Source: Cyprinodon diabolis (Eukaryota; Chordata; Actinopteri; Cyprinodontiformes; Cyprinodontidae). Taken from it: a DNA stretch of 64,000 nt. Positions 12,460 to 24,062 of the stretch are shown here, piece by piece. Both the position numbers and the translations under genes were made by a program. Below the pieces are notes generated by a model, which saw only the letters and a list, made by a program, of their open reading frames with translations, searched no databases and was not told where the DNA came from. The stretch lies in NCBI GenBank assembly GCA_030533445.1, contig CM060073.1, positions 42,358,428-42,422,427 of the forward strand, written 5' to 3'. Positions within the stretch are counted from its first letter, which is position 1; the number at the start of each line of letters is the position of its first letter.

Positions 12460-13168
12460 AGATCAACACAGATAAAAGTGAAGGATGATGATTTAACAGC
12501 TACAAATATGATAAGAGGGTATAGTCTGATGAGGTATCAAGGCCCCAAAAATCAGTGGCAAGTAGTTAAATGCTAAATGTCTTTTTTTCTCGAAACTTAA
12601 ACTTTAAGCTTGAATAATTTATTTTTTCTGAACAGAGTATCCAAGTATTGCTATAGAGTGTGAAAGTTTGAGCACAATTCACCAGTTTTTGTTCCCCTAT
12701 TTCATCCACTTAGAGATCCATTTTAAGATATTTTTATTACGGTACTTTAAATTGCCTTAATTGCCACTAAGTAACCTCAGGGTAATCAAAACTAACCACT
12801 AAGTGACCCTAGGGTTTCACTAAATAACCTTAGGGTTACCTAGTGGCATGTTGTTATTTTATGATAAAGTTATGTTGATTCTATGTAGCTATATTTCTGT
12901 TTTATTTTCTTGTGTTTCTTTTTTTACAAATTTTTTCCCGTTATTTTTTTATATCATATGTACTGCGCTTTTGTCTTATTTATATAAATAAACCATTTTG
13001 ATAAATAATAAATAAAACATTTATAAAGCAGTTAGAGTTAATTTTGTAGAAATCTGTGTAATCCCAAACGTTAGCCTCATAAGCAGCAATCATTTTCTAT
13101 TACTGATTTGTCATCCTTTGTAATTGATTGTTTACATCCTAATGTTCTTGATGCCTGTAAAGAAAAAC
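12460..13168 (+). repeat. Tandem duplication, copy 2 (~710 bp)
   Basis: Second copy of the unit at 11,690-12,450, in the same orientation. It diverges by scattered substitutions and small indels and has lost part of the region after 'taaatgc'. Ends at 'ttcttgatgcctgtaaagaaa'. The divergence suggests an old duplication. Confidence 0.8.
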
Positions 13169-14030
13169 ATGGAGTGCACATATGGAAATACATTATGTTT
13201 CAAAAATGCTTTATAAATAAAACATTTAGAAATAAAGTATTTGCATGGAACTTTGACTAGGCAATTATAACACTTGAATATCCATCTTTCTATCTGTGTT
13301 ATATACCTTCTTTCATCCTTTTAGGATCAGTAGGAAGCAAGCGGGCGTACCCTAACAAGTTTTGTGCAATGTTTTTATGCTTATGCTGTAGTTTTGTTTT
13401 GGTGCTCAGTAAAGCACTCTAGATTGCCTCATGTATGAGTTGTTCGGTATAAATAAACTTGTGTTACCTTACTAGTTGATCACAAGACAAAAACTGCATT
13501 CCAACACTCACTAAGGGTGATATAGATTTCCAAATCAATCTTACATGCATGTCTTTGGATAAAGGAGGAAGCCAGAGTAGTTCAGGGTAAAACTTAAAGC
13601 AGAAAGATTCCCTGGGTTGGTTTCAAACCCAGAGATGTCTTGCTGAGAAGCAAAACACTAAGAACTATTTCACCACATGGTCTGTCATAGGAACATGCTT
13701 TAATATAAAAAATTCCAGTTCAAATATAGCTGTACATGTTCGGTCATTGTCCAGCTATAGCATGCTTTGGGTAAGCATCCCACAGTATGATTCCTCCTCT
13801 GTCATGTTTTACTGTGGGAATGCATGTAGACCAAAGTTACAATTTGCTCTCTTATCACTTTTTTCCCCCATATATTTGAAGTAGCATGCTATGCAGATGA
13901 CATCTGGTGTCTCCTGAAAGCAATCGTTTGAACTTCGTCGTACTCCAGGGTATTAGAGTATGAAGTAATGATATGAATATGAACTCCATTTTTTGTGATT
14001 ATTATATGCAAAAATTCAAAGAATTATGTA
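13169..14030. other. Intergenic, no gene seen; possible LINE/SINE tail
   Basis: 13,400-13,475 ('attgcctcatgtatgagttg', then 'ggtataaataaact') resembles the 3' tail of fish L2-type elements. Nothing else was recognised. Confidence 0.35.
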
Positions 14031-14034
14031 CCTG

Positions 14035-14192
14035 TTTCCTACGGCAAAGGATTAGAATTAGAATCTCAGAATTCTGAGATTAAAGTCAGAATTCTAATGT
14101 TAAAGTCAGAATTCTGTTTTTTTTATGTTCTCATATTCTACGGAAATAACATTTAAAAATCAGTTTACTTTTTTTTTCAGTGGCCCTAATCC
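14035..14192. mobile_element. Damaged copy of the 'GAATTCTGA' MITE family
   Basis: The left end 'tacggcaaaggattag' and the right end 'cagtggccctaatcctcttc' match the termini of the intact family members at 14,570, 27,391 and 31,130. The interior has the family's GAATTCTGA/TTAAAGTCA repeats. The left terminus is altered and I could not define a target duplication. Confidence 0.6.
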
Positions 14193-14569
14193 TCTTCTGT
14201 TTGTAGCCACATTTAGTAGCCTATCACATCAAAACGCTGAAGTTTTAGCTACAGGACAAGCCAGAAGATTCAAAGGCTATGATAATATTTTGGAAAGCTC
14301 TTTACAATTCTGTATAAGGAAAATAAAATTATCTGGTTTTCTATTAAAAATGTAAAAAACGAAGGTATATGTAACAAAAGTAGTTAAACCGTAAAAGTTA
14401 ATCCATAATTTGTAAATTTCATGTTCAAATCTATAAAAGATCTATTAAGAATGAATACGAATGGTGAATATTTCCAGAATTTTCTGAAGTTTGAGACAGT
14501 TTTAAGTTAAATAGATTTTTCAAAATGATCATCTCAGTTTCTTTTTGTTTGGTTTTATAATAACTATTG

Positions 14570-14761
14570 TACGGAAGAGGATTAGGGCCACTCACTTTGT
14601 CAGTGAAGCTGAGTGCAGATTAAAATCAGAATTCTGAGATTAACATCAGAATTCTGAAATTAAAGTCAGAATTCTAACTTTTTTCTCATATTATACTGAA
14701 ATAAAATTTAAAAATCAGGCAACTTTTTTTGATTTTTCAGTGGCCCTAATCCTCTTCCGTA
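14570..14761. mobile_element. 'GAATTCTGA' MITE, 192 bp, 6-bp target duplication
   Basis: Starts TACGGAAGAGGATTAGGGCC and ends with its complement (GGCCCTAATCCTCTTCCGTA). The flanks are CTATTG on both sides (14,564-14,569 and 14,762-14,767). The interior is built of repeated palindromic GAATTCTGA units separated by TTAAAGTCA-like spacers. Two further copies with 6-bp duplications lie in this window. No coding capacity. Confidence 0.88.
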
Positions 14762-14771
14762 CTATTGCGCC

Positions 14772-14776
<5 letters not shown>

Positions 14777-14826
<50 letters not shown>

Positions 14827-14845
14827 AATTATATATATATATAAT
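14777..14845. repeat. (TA)n microsatellite
   Basis: An alternating TA run of about 45 bp followed by a shorter one, with a 'atttataatt' break between them. Confidence 0.9.
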
Positions 14846-16955
14846 TTATAATTTTCAAATTTATATAACTCCCACCAACATCTTCTCGCCTTTTAACATA
14901 AATTCCTCTCATTCGCTGCCTTTTCCTGCTATGATGCAACCAGCAGTGGGCATGTGTACCGGCAGATCCAGTGTAAAGACATGCAGAAATAAAAGAGAAA
15001 ACCCAAAGGCGGTGTCAATGCGAAGTTTCCTTTTGTTTTTGTTGCAGACCTGTGTGTTTGCTTCTCCTCTTGTTGTGCAAATGTCTTTGCAGACTTGAGA
15101 ATTAAATTCACCCCCCTCTCTTTGCGCTGCTGCCGCAGATTATTAATTTAATCTCCAGGGAAATAGACACCGATCTAATTACTACACGTCCTTCTCAACT
15201 CCAACCATATATCCTATTTATGTTTTCTTTTTTTTGCGCGCGCGCGCGGTAAAGATCAAACGCAAATAAAGCAACAGGTGATATTTGCAAAATGTGGAAC
15301 AACTTGCAGTTTGCGCCTTTAACAGCCCTTTAACAGCACCGATTGTGATGGAAAACAAGCAGGTAAAGATGTCCAGACCTGTTCCAGGACCAGAGACGCC
15401 TTTTCTAACGAAATCACGCAGTAACTAACTCTGTAAAGGCTACATTTCCATTGAATTAGATTAGATAGCATCTTTAAAAACATGACAATTGTAGCTGATG
15501 CTGCAAATAAAGCAATTTACCCACGTTACCACATGGATCAGTTCCTAATTGTAATTAATGCAACCCCTTTTTTATAGAGTTTTTTAATTAAAGAAATGCA
15601 TTGTCAGACATTTCTGTTTAGTTTATTGTTATTTGATTTGTGGCAAATCCAGTAATTTCCACAAGAATGTTTCAGATTATTGAGATGGTTTGAAATTTAG
15701 TCTCATTAAAATCTCTGTTGTCTGTTTTAATGACAGTAACAGAATACATACATTAATATAAGCAGATATTTGTGCATTTAGACTGTTTCCTTTGAATTTC
15801 TTCCCCACTGTCATTAGACTGCTGAATGTTTTGTAAAATGGGTTATTGTATTGTAGTTTGTTATATTTATTATATTTTATTATTATATAAAATAAAAAAT
15901 GTTAGAACTGTAAATTTACAGTCATTTTTACTATTTTTCAATGCTGCACTTTTAAAAAAGGTGAAATTTTCCAGAGAGCTGTTTCCAAACGAAATTCCTT
16001 TTTCTTTTTACACTTGTGTAAAAAAATGACAAATAAGATCTCTCTAAGTCTAATTTCCAGGTTTTAACAGTTTGAATAAAAAAGCTAGTTCTGTCACTGT
16101 GTCTCTCAGGTAAAACATTAAATAAATCCTTCAATTTATGGAAGATATTAAATAAAAGATAAGGATGCCACTTTTAGATTAATTTTAACCTTTGCTGAAA
16201 CCTTATTTCCTGCGATGATTTAAGAGGAAACCCAAAACTTGGCAGTTACTCAGCTGGATTTTCTGCTTACATGGGGGAGCTACTTCCACTTTTTGCTATA
16301 GCATCTGAAAACAATTAAGAACTGCTTACCAATCTAAATCTTTATTAGTTCAAAATTAAAAGAAAATCTAGAGGAGGAAGTGACTCGGTCTTTTCACTTT
16401 TTTTCTTGCATTTCTGTTGCTTTGGATGATGATTTGTTTGAACTGATACACCCACTGACACCAAAATAAAGCTGACAGAGTATCTATAAATGTGAAGGAA
16501 TCTGAGTGTGGTAGAGTGTTAATGAACTCTTATCTCTGATGCTGTTTGATTCATTTTATATTGACACCAAACATTGGTTCTGTAAAAAGACAAAAAATGT
16601 GTGGATGTTAAATGCATCAGTAAAAAATGGCTTAGAACTTAGTCATATGCTGTCCCCCTCTCAATAATAAGAAACTTTAAATGAAATGTCTTCATTTTTC
16701 CTCTTCAGCGGAGTGTTCCTTTGCAGATCTGGAAACGCTGTCAACATTAGGCCTGTCTGCATCTGCAGGGGACTGCAGTGGGGCTCCTTGTCCTGCAGGC
16801 AGAGGGAAGGGCTGTGCCAGAAGAGGTGAGAGAGAGGGGCAGAGGGAGGAGGAGGAGGGGGAGAGCTGATAGATGTTTCACTGTTGGGGGAGGATAAGGA
16901 GGAGGGGGAGGGCAGGGGGTCGTTCTGGGAGGGAACCAGGGGTGTAGAGGGCCGA
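14846..16955. other. Upstream region of aplnr; purine-rich tract near the promoter
   Basis: No gene recognised. A short (GC)n run sits at 15,236-15,249. 15,100-15,450 is non-repetitive and may hold regulatory DNA. 16,825-16,920 is strongly G/A-rich on the plus strand, directly upstream of the TATA-like box, as is often seen at vertebrate promoters. Confidence 0.4.
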
Positions 16956-16990
16956 GTTTAAAAAGGCAGACAGCGCAGGCAGCCCTTCAT
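16956..16990 (+). promoter_or_regulatory. Probable core promoter of aplnr
   Basis: A TATA-like 'gtttaaaaagg' (16,956-16,966) follows a GA/G-rich tract and sits ~155 bp before the chosen start codon. Initiation would be expected roughly 25-30 bp downstream (about 16,985-16,995), giving an unspliced 5' UTR of ~125 nt. The TATA match is seen directly. The start site is inferred. Confidence 0.5.
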
Positions 16991-17114
16991 TCTTAGTTGC
17001 CCGTTGCTCCACAAGAAGCAGAACATTATTTTTTTTGCTTTGACTCTCTTCACTGGGAACTGCAGAGGAAGCTTATCTCTGCTGAGGACTTTTGTTTTGT
17101 TTTGCCACTGCATG

Positions 17115-18200
17115 ATGGAGGCCACTACTGCGGAATATGGTGACGGTTATGAGTATTATGATGACAATGAAACCGCCTGTGACTACTCAGAGTGGGAGCC
17201 CTCTTACTCGCTGATTCCTGTGCTCTACATGCTGATTTTCATCCTGGGCCTGTCGGGTAATGGTGTGGTCATCTTCACCGTGTGGCGATCCAAGTCTAAG
17301 CGCCGGGCTGCAGACGTCTACATTGGGAACCTGGCCCTTGCCGACCTCACTTTCGTTGTAACCCTACCTCTGTGGGCTGTGTACACTGCTTTGGGCTATC
17401 ACTGGCCGTTTGGTGTGGCCCTGTGTAAGATAAGCAGCTATATTGTTCTGGTCAACATGTACGCTAGTGTCTTCTGCCTCACCTGCCTGAGTTTTGACCG
17501 CTATCTGGCCATCGTGCACTCTCTGTCCAGCAACAAGCTGCGCTCCAGAGGCACCATGCTGGCATCCCTGGGTGCTATTTGGTTGCTGTCTGGGCTCCTG
17601 TCTGTGCCCACGCTGCTCTTCAGAACCACAGTGCATGACCTCAACAACAATCAGACCACATGCGCCATGGACTTTAGCCTGGTGACCATAAACCAGGGTC
17701 ACGAGAACCTGTGGATCGCCGGGCTCAGCCTGTCCTCCTCTGCCTTGGGGTTTCTCCTACCCTTTTTGGCCATGACCATCTTCTACTGCTTCATCGGCTG
17801 CACTGTCACCCGCCACTTCAACAACCTGCGCAAGGAGGACCAAAAGAAGAAGCGCCTGCTGAAAATCATCACCACACTCGTGGTGGTTTTCGCAATCTGC
17901 TGGACTCCTTTCCATGTGCTAAAGAGCCTGGATGCCCTCTCCTACCTGAATCTGGCCCCGAACTCCTGCGGAGTCCTGCGTTTTGTGCTGCTGGCTCACC
18001 CCTACGCCACCTGCCTGGCCTACATCAACAGCTGCCTCAATCCCTTCCTGTACGCCTTCTTTGACCTGCGCTTTCGCTCCCAGTGCTTGTGCCTGCTCAA
18101 CCTGAAGAAGGCCATGCACGGCCAGATGAGCTCCATGTCTTCCACTCTCAGCGCCCAGACTCAGAAGTCAGAGATTCAGTCTCTAGCTACCAAGGTTTAA
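17115..18200 (+). CDS. aplnr: Apelin receptor (class A GPCR), intronless
   Basis: Encodes a 361-residue plasma-membrane receptor for apelin and Elabela/Toddler peptides, a Gi-coupled receptor family used in gastrulation movements and in heart and vessel development. Visible features: acidic N-terminus with a glycosylation site (N18-E-T) and C22; seven hydrophobic segments from ~32 to ~314; TM1 G-N (N49); TM2 NLALADL (72-78); the disulfide pair C104/C183; a DRY motif (128-130); a second sequon N179-Q-T in extracellular loop 2; CWTP in TM6 (262-265); NPFLY in TM7 (309-313); a cysteine cluster (C324, C326) for palmitoylation; and a Ser/Thr-rich tail. Length and the single coding exon match the family. 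Two ATGs lie in tandem (17,112 and 17,115). I chose the second because it has A at -3 and G at +4. The open frame extends upstream without a stop but with no ATG. Fish have two or more paralogues (aplnra/aplnrb). The N-terminus looks more like aplnra, but this is not certain. Confidence 0.95.
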   Translation: MEATTAEYGDGYEYYDDNETACDYSEWEPSYSLIPVLYMLIFILGLSGNGVVIFTVWRSKSKRRAADVYIGNLALADLTFVVTLPLWAVYTALGYHWPFGVALCKISSYIVLVNMYASVFCLTCLSFDRYLAIVHSLSSNKLRSRGTMLASLGAIWLLSGLLSVPTLLFRTTVHDLNNNQTTCAMDFSLVTINQGHENLWIAGLSLSSSALGFLLPFLAMTIFYCFIGCTVTRHFNNLRKEDQKKKRLLKIITTLVVVFAICWTPFHVLKSLDALSYLNLAPNSCGVLRFVLLAHPYATCLAYINSCLNPFLYAFFDLRFRSQCLCLLNLKKAMHGQMSSMSSTLSAQTQKSEIQSLATKV

Positions 18201-18275
18201 AGTCCAGGAGGAAGGTGAGGCATGAAATCATGGCTGCAGGACAGTCCCAGCTCCAACCACTGGAACACTTCCTAG

Positions 18276-18281
18276 AATAAA
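18276..18281 (+). terminator. Proximal polyadenylation signal of aplnr
   Basis: AATAAA 76 bp after the stop codon. No strong GT-rich element follows immediately, so it may be weak or unused compared with the distal signal. Confidence 0.4.
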
Positions 18282-18726
18282 AACTTTATGAGTCAGATGT
18301 TAAAAGCTGGTAAGGAGACATGATGAACTTTGAACTTTCACTGCCTTCCGTCTTGATGTCCGATGTATATCCCTCCTATTTTGCAAGAGAAGCTGAAGCT
18401 CTATGTATTGTGTGGACTTGACAAGCTAGAGCCAGCTGGCTGAGCTCTTTGGCTTCTCTGGTCCTCAGATTCTCATAGAAAAAAAAGTCTATATTTTTTT
18501 GTGTTTATGATTTGTAAACTGAAATTCACATACACTGGATGAAACATATGGCTGTACAGTATTTTCATACCCTTCTTTTGTCTACAACCCTTGCTGTTTT
18601 GTTTTCTAAGCACTTGTAAAGACTTAGTGAGCAGAAGGATCAAACAGAAAGCCTGATGGAAGAGGGAGGGAGGTGTAAGAGGAGAAAAGGTGTTGCAGCT
18701 TAATTATATAGTTTGTGGAGTAAAAG

Positions 18727-18727
<1 letters not shown>

Positions 18728-18764
<37 letters not shown>
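18728..18764 (+). repeat. Poly-G run of 37 bases in the aplnr 3' UTR
   Basis: An uninterrupted (G)37, followed by TT and GGGGGG. It lies between the proximal and distal poly(A) signals, so it would be transcribed as G-tract RNA if the distal site is used. The exact length should be treated with caution, because homopolymers are error-prone. Confidence 0.85.
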
Positions 18765-18766
<2 letters not shown>

Positions 18767-18940
18767 GGGGGGCATATGGCAGTTGACAAATGTTGTTGAA
18801 CTGGAGAGGGTTGAGGGTGGGCAGGGCTGAGAGGTATTTTCCTGTAGTTGCGGCACTAAAAGTGAGGACATGCAACTTTAAACGTGTTTCAAAATGATGT
18901 ATATGCTGTATTTTATGACACCACTGTAACTAACTACTGC

Positions 18941-18946
18941 ATTAAA
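18941..18946 (+). terminator. Probable distal polyadenylation signal of aplnr
   Basis: ATTAAA, ~740 bp past the stop, followed within 45 bp by T/G-rich sequence ('gtttgtgtcttttatg'). Long 3' UTRs are usual for this receptor family. Inferred from sequence only. Confidence 0.4.
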
Positions 18947-18979
18947 GACGTGTGCTCCAAGCCTGGATTCCTTAGACTC

Positions 18980-20218
<1,239 letters not shown>

Positions 20219-20774
20219 CCTAGCAATACTTATAGATATAAAACATACTAAATTATGGAGGAGTTCATCTTGGATGTTGAACTGGTTGAACATGTTGATG
20301 CAGATGAGGTGACCCAGCCTGACAGCTTGTCTGAAGTAGTTAGCAAACCAGTTTGCTTTGGGAAAATCCACTCAAAGCACCAGCTGACCAAAACACAGGG
20401 GGTCCTTGGAGAACAACGACAGCACAGATACAACGGTTGTTTTAGGTCACTGGGTTCATCTAAATGTTGTCTGTGCCTGGATGGCCCTCTTTGGCCTGAT
20501 TTTTGGGGTCCATGGTTCATCAAAATTTCTAATTATTTATTTTTTTAAATTATTATTATTTTTAGTAGTAGTTATATCTGTTTATTTGTTTAAATATAAC
20601 TTGAAATTGAAATTATGTTTCTAAGAGTGGTCACTAATGGCAAGCTAAGTTAGATTGTTTACCAACAAACATAATGAAACAACATACAAACATGAATTTG
20701 TTTTACTTTCTAAATCTGGAGTGTGTTCAGAGCCCTGAACCGAAGGCAGAATGAACTTTACTTCTGTCCTCCTG

Positions 20775-21600
20775 TCAGAGGTTGGTAGAGTACCAAATAC
20801 TTTTCCAGAGTGACACCATTGCAACATATTTTTATTCAAGTAAGTGTAGAAAGTTGCTATCCAAGAAATTATTCAAAATTTAAAAAAAGGAAAAAAATAC
20901 TCAAGTACAGAGTAGCTCATCATAATTGATGATAAATTGACAAGTAGGAAAGGGGCAGGACATTATTAGATGTATCTTCTACCTGCTCCTTTTCGAACAG
21001 AAAATATAAAATTTGCATGTCACATGGCAAAATAATTTGTTTTATATTTTCATTTTTAAGTTTGTTTGATTAATTTTTTTTTTCTTTCTTGATTGTTTTT
21101 ACTGTCTGTTCGAAATAAATAAATAAATAAATAACATCTGATATATAAAATGATGTAATAAGGATAGACTGCAAATGTAAAGTTATGTCCAAAACTCTGG
21201 AAATTTAAAGATTTTTGTTAAAACAAACAAATGATGTAAAGGAAAAATAAGAATTGCAGGAAAAAAACGTTTTCAAAGCCTTTTTTTTTTTACATAAAAC
21301 ATATTAAACCAGTACCTCCAGTGACAATATTTAACTATTACTCTATATTAGATTGACCTCCAAATGTCATGGTAGGTTTAGTTCAGTTCAGGTAAGCTGG
21401 TGTACAAAAATGACCCTCATTTTGACATAAACATTAACTTTGTGTCTTTTTTTTTCTTTAAACGAACCTGTTTCTGTAAAGTTACTTATGATAGATTTAG
21501 TAGCAATTTTACTCAAGTAATAGTGGTGTTATTTTATTAAGAGGTTACTCAGGTAAAAGTAAAAAGTGTTGTACATTACAACTACTCTCAAAAGTTGTTT
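20775..21600. repeat. Dispersed 'ctcaagtaaaagt' repeat with a nested LINE tail
   Basis: The outer parts ('gaggttggtagagtacc' at 20,778; 'tactcaagtacagagtag' at ~20,909; 'tactcaagtaatagtggtg' and 'ctcaggtaaaagtaaaaag' at 21,512-21,570) belong to the same repeat type as 5.6-6.5 kb and 39.2-40.1 kb. At ~20,940-21,134, 'cttctacctgctccttttcg' followed by 'tgttcgaaataaataaat' is the 3' end of a fish LINE with its tandem tail, apparently inserted into the older repeat. Confidence 0.5.
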
Positions 21601-23295
21601 TTTTGTATATCAAAAAGAGTGTAAATAATTAACACCCACAACTTCCTAGTTAATAAAGTCAGGGTTACATGTTGTTTTAAAGTTATTTGTTGTTGTGTGG
21701 CTCTTTGTACGGGGCTACTTTAATCATGAGCATGTGGCAAACAAGAGCCTTTTTTTTTGCATCCACAGTTTATTTTCAGTAATAATAAACAGAGAATGCT
21801 GAGCAGTGATGATCATGAGCATGTTCCTGTAGGAAAATACTTAAAGGACTGGTGTGAATATTTACTACAAATTAATGTAGCAAAAGCTAAAAACATGCTC
21901 TTTGATTTTCTGAAAAATCATCTTTCCTGTTGGGATTGAGAAAAAGTATTGGAGCTGGTCAACCATCACATGTAACGTGGAACTTATATTGATGATAAGT
22001 TGTCTTTAGAGGGTGTACAAAGGCCCACCGCTGCAATTATTTTTACACAAAGCTGAAGAGCTTTAATGCTGACGTCATTTTCATGCAAATGTTTTATTCT
22101 TGTTTTATTAAATCCACACTTTCCTTTTCTTTTATTTGTTAGTACAGCTATATTTCCCTTTGGAACAACAGTAGACTGCAGGCTACATTAAAGGTTTACT
22201 AAATGTTTTTGTATTACTTCTAACTGTATATCCAAATTGCCCAATTACGGAGAATATTCTCTCCTTAAATCTTTGAAAAAGTAACCCAAAAAAGTGTTGG
22301 ATTAAAAGTAAACCAAATCTAGGCAAAAAAAGCAAATTACATAACAATATAGCCTGAACTATGTTTATTTTGTTTAAACATCTAAAAATATCCCGTAGTA
22401 AATCTTTGAGCTGTTAATAGTTCTTGTTTTAAGCTAATCAAAAGACTTCCACTATATCAAACAACCCGAGCCAGATAGAATTCATCCCTGTGAGAAAATC
22501 AGTTTCTGAATCAGCTTTTTTGGTCAAAATGATGCACACAAACAAGCCCATCTGTGATCTTGCTATGTGAAACGAATACTGAGAACCTGTAACTGGTTTT
22601 TGGTCAAAACAAACTTATTTATGTGAACTTAATGCTGCTTTTCAGATCTGCTAACCTTCTGTCATAGTAATGCTGTCTAGAAAGGCATTATATATCCCGT
22701 TCTTATTAGCGTTTTAAACAGAGAGATATGCATCCTATGTTCATTTTCTGGGAAATTGATAAACAGCTTCTGTCTAATGAAGTTAGATGTTAATATTTCT
22801 TTTTAAAGAGGACCTCAATTTAAAAAACCTATAACATCCCTTTAATATTGGTATATACCCTAATGAAATAGCTATTCCACCTTCACCTTTCTTTTACTAA
22901 AATTCAATAGTTTAGCTATTTGGTTATTGTGGTCTGTTTTCCATTCATTTTATTTGCAGGATCCTTTAAATTTTGGGTTTCTTTTCATACTGCGTAAAAA
23001 TATTTGAATTGTCCAGCTTCAGTCTGTGATCTGCCACACCCACATGGGACATCTGAACCAAAATACAACTGCTGTCCTGTCCTTAGATCTCCCTGCTGTT
23101 CCATCCCACCCAGGCTGCAACAAATGCACCTCATGTCACCATGTATGTGTGTGTGTGTGTGTGTGTTAGCATGAACATGTAAACAAAGATGCAACACATT
23201 CCTTGGACTGTCAACACTGGCCCTACTTTCTCTGCAGCATTCACTCACCTGTTTCTTAATGATAACACGCAGATAATATAAAATAACACATGAAC
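21601..23295. other. Intergenic, no gene seen
   Basis: AT-rich and without recognised elements apart from a (TG)n run at 23,143-23,165. Confidence 0.35.
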
Positions 23296-23299
23296 ATAG

Positions 23300-23602
23300 T
23301 CAGTGTGTGTGTGTTTGTGTGCGTGTGTACCTGTCTAGCCAGAGTGAGGACCAGTTGTTGCAAAATGAGGACATTTTGCTGGTCCTCACAAGTTGTTTTG
23401 CTAACGGTTAGGTTTAGGGTTATAGTGTCAATTGGATTAGGGTGAGGTATGCATTGGTAATAGTTATGTTTAGGGTTAGTTTTAAGGTTTAAGGTATAGA
23501 AAGGGTTGAAAATGACTGAAAATCAATGGAAGTCAAAGGAGGGCAATACATGGCCCTCACTATGATGGCAGAACGAGTATGGGTGTGTGTGTGTGTGTCG
23601 CC
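23300..23602. repeat. Fish dispersed repeat with TTAGGGTTA-like core, flanked by TG runs
   Basis: A TG/GT-rich run (23,303-23,330), 'gaggaccagttgttgcaaaa', 'gaggacattttgctggtcct', several 'ggtttagggtta' motifs, 'aatggaagtcaaaggaggg' and a closing (TG)n (23,583-23,599). I recognise this layout from dispersed teleost sequences. The TTAGGG-like units are irregular and interstitial, so this is not a telomere. Confidence 0.55.
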
Positions 23603-23749
23603 TGCTGGGGTAAATTAATTATGAGAAAGAACTGATTTACTTTACTTTGACAGGTTAAACAGAAAGAGAAAAATACTTAAATGCCACTTTTTAAAAAAAT
23701 ATTATTTTTATGAATGGTATATAAATAATTGCTTTCTCACCCACCCCTT

Positions 23750-24062
23750 GTAGTCCCGGGCGGGATGGGTGGCTCCTTGAGGGCTGATTGTTCATCTAGC
23801 TGTCCTTAGAACTTTCTGGGCTGAAATCTCTGATGTTTCTCTAGGTATGTGTTGGAACCGTCGCCTCTCCAGTGTGGGGGTTACTGCCCCCAGTGCTCCA
23901 ATGACTAATGGCACTACAGTTGCCTTCACCTTCCAGGCTATTTCTATTTCTTCCCCGAGCCTTTGGTATTTTTCCAGTTAGTCATGTTCTTTTTTCCTAA
24001 TGCTTCCATTATTTGGGATGACCTCATTGATCGCTTCGGCGGTCCTCTTCCGCTTATCAATG
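23750..24062 (-). mobile_element. Non-LTR retrotransposon RT C-terminal fragment
   Basis: On the minus strand a diverged frame reads ...RLGEEIEIAWKVKATVVPLV... then ...IGALGAVTPTLE..., which is the conserved C-terminal motif ('VVPVVIGALGAVT'-type) found downstream of the reverse-transcriptase domain in several non-LTR retrotransposon clades. Frameshifts before and after show that it is a dead fragment. The exact clade was not determined. Confidence 0.65.

Noticed and set aside
17004..17114. N-terminal extension of the aplnr frame with a hydrophobic stretch
   Set aside because: The frame is open but has no ATG (the first codon would be TTG). The start with good context is at 17,115 and fits the family N-terminus.
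23395..23490. TTAGGG-like motifs suggesting telomeric DNA
   Set aside because: Irregular, few units, embedded in a dispersed fish repeat and flanked by TG runs.
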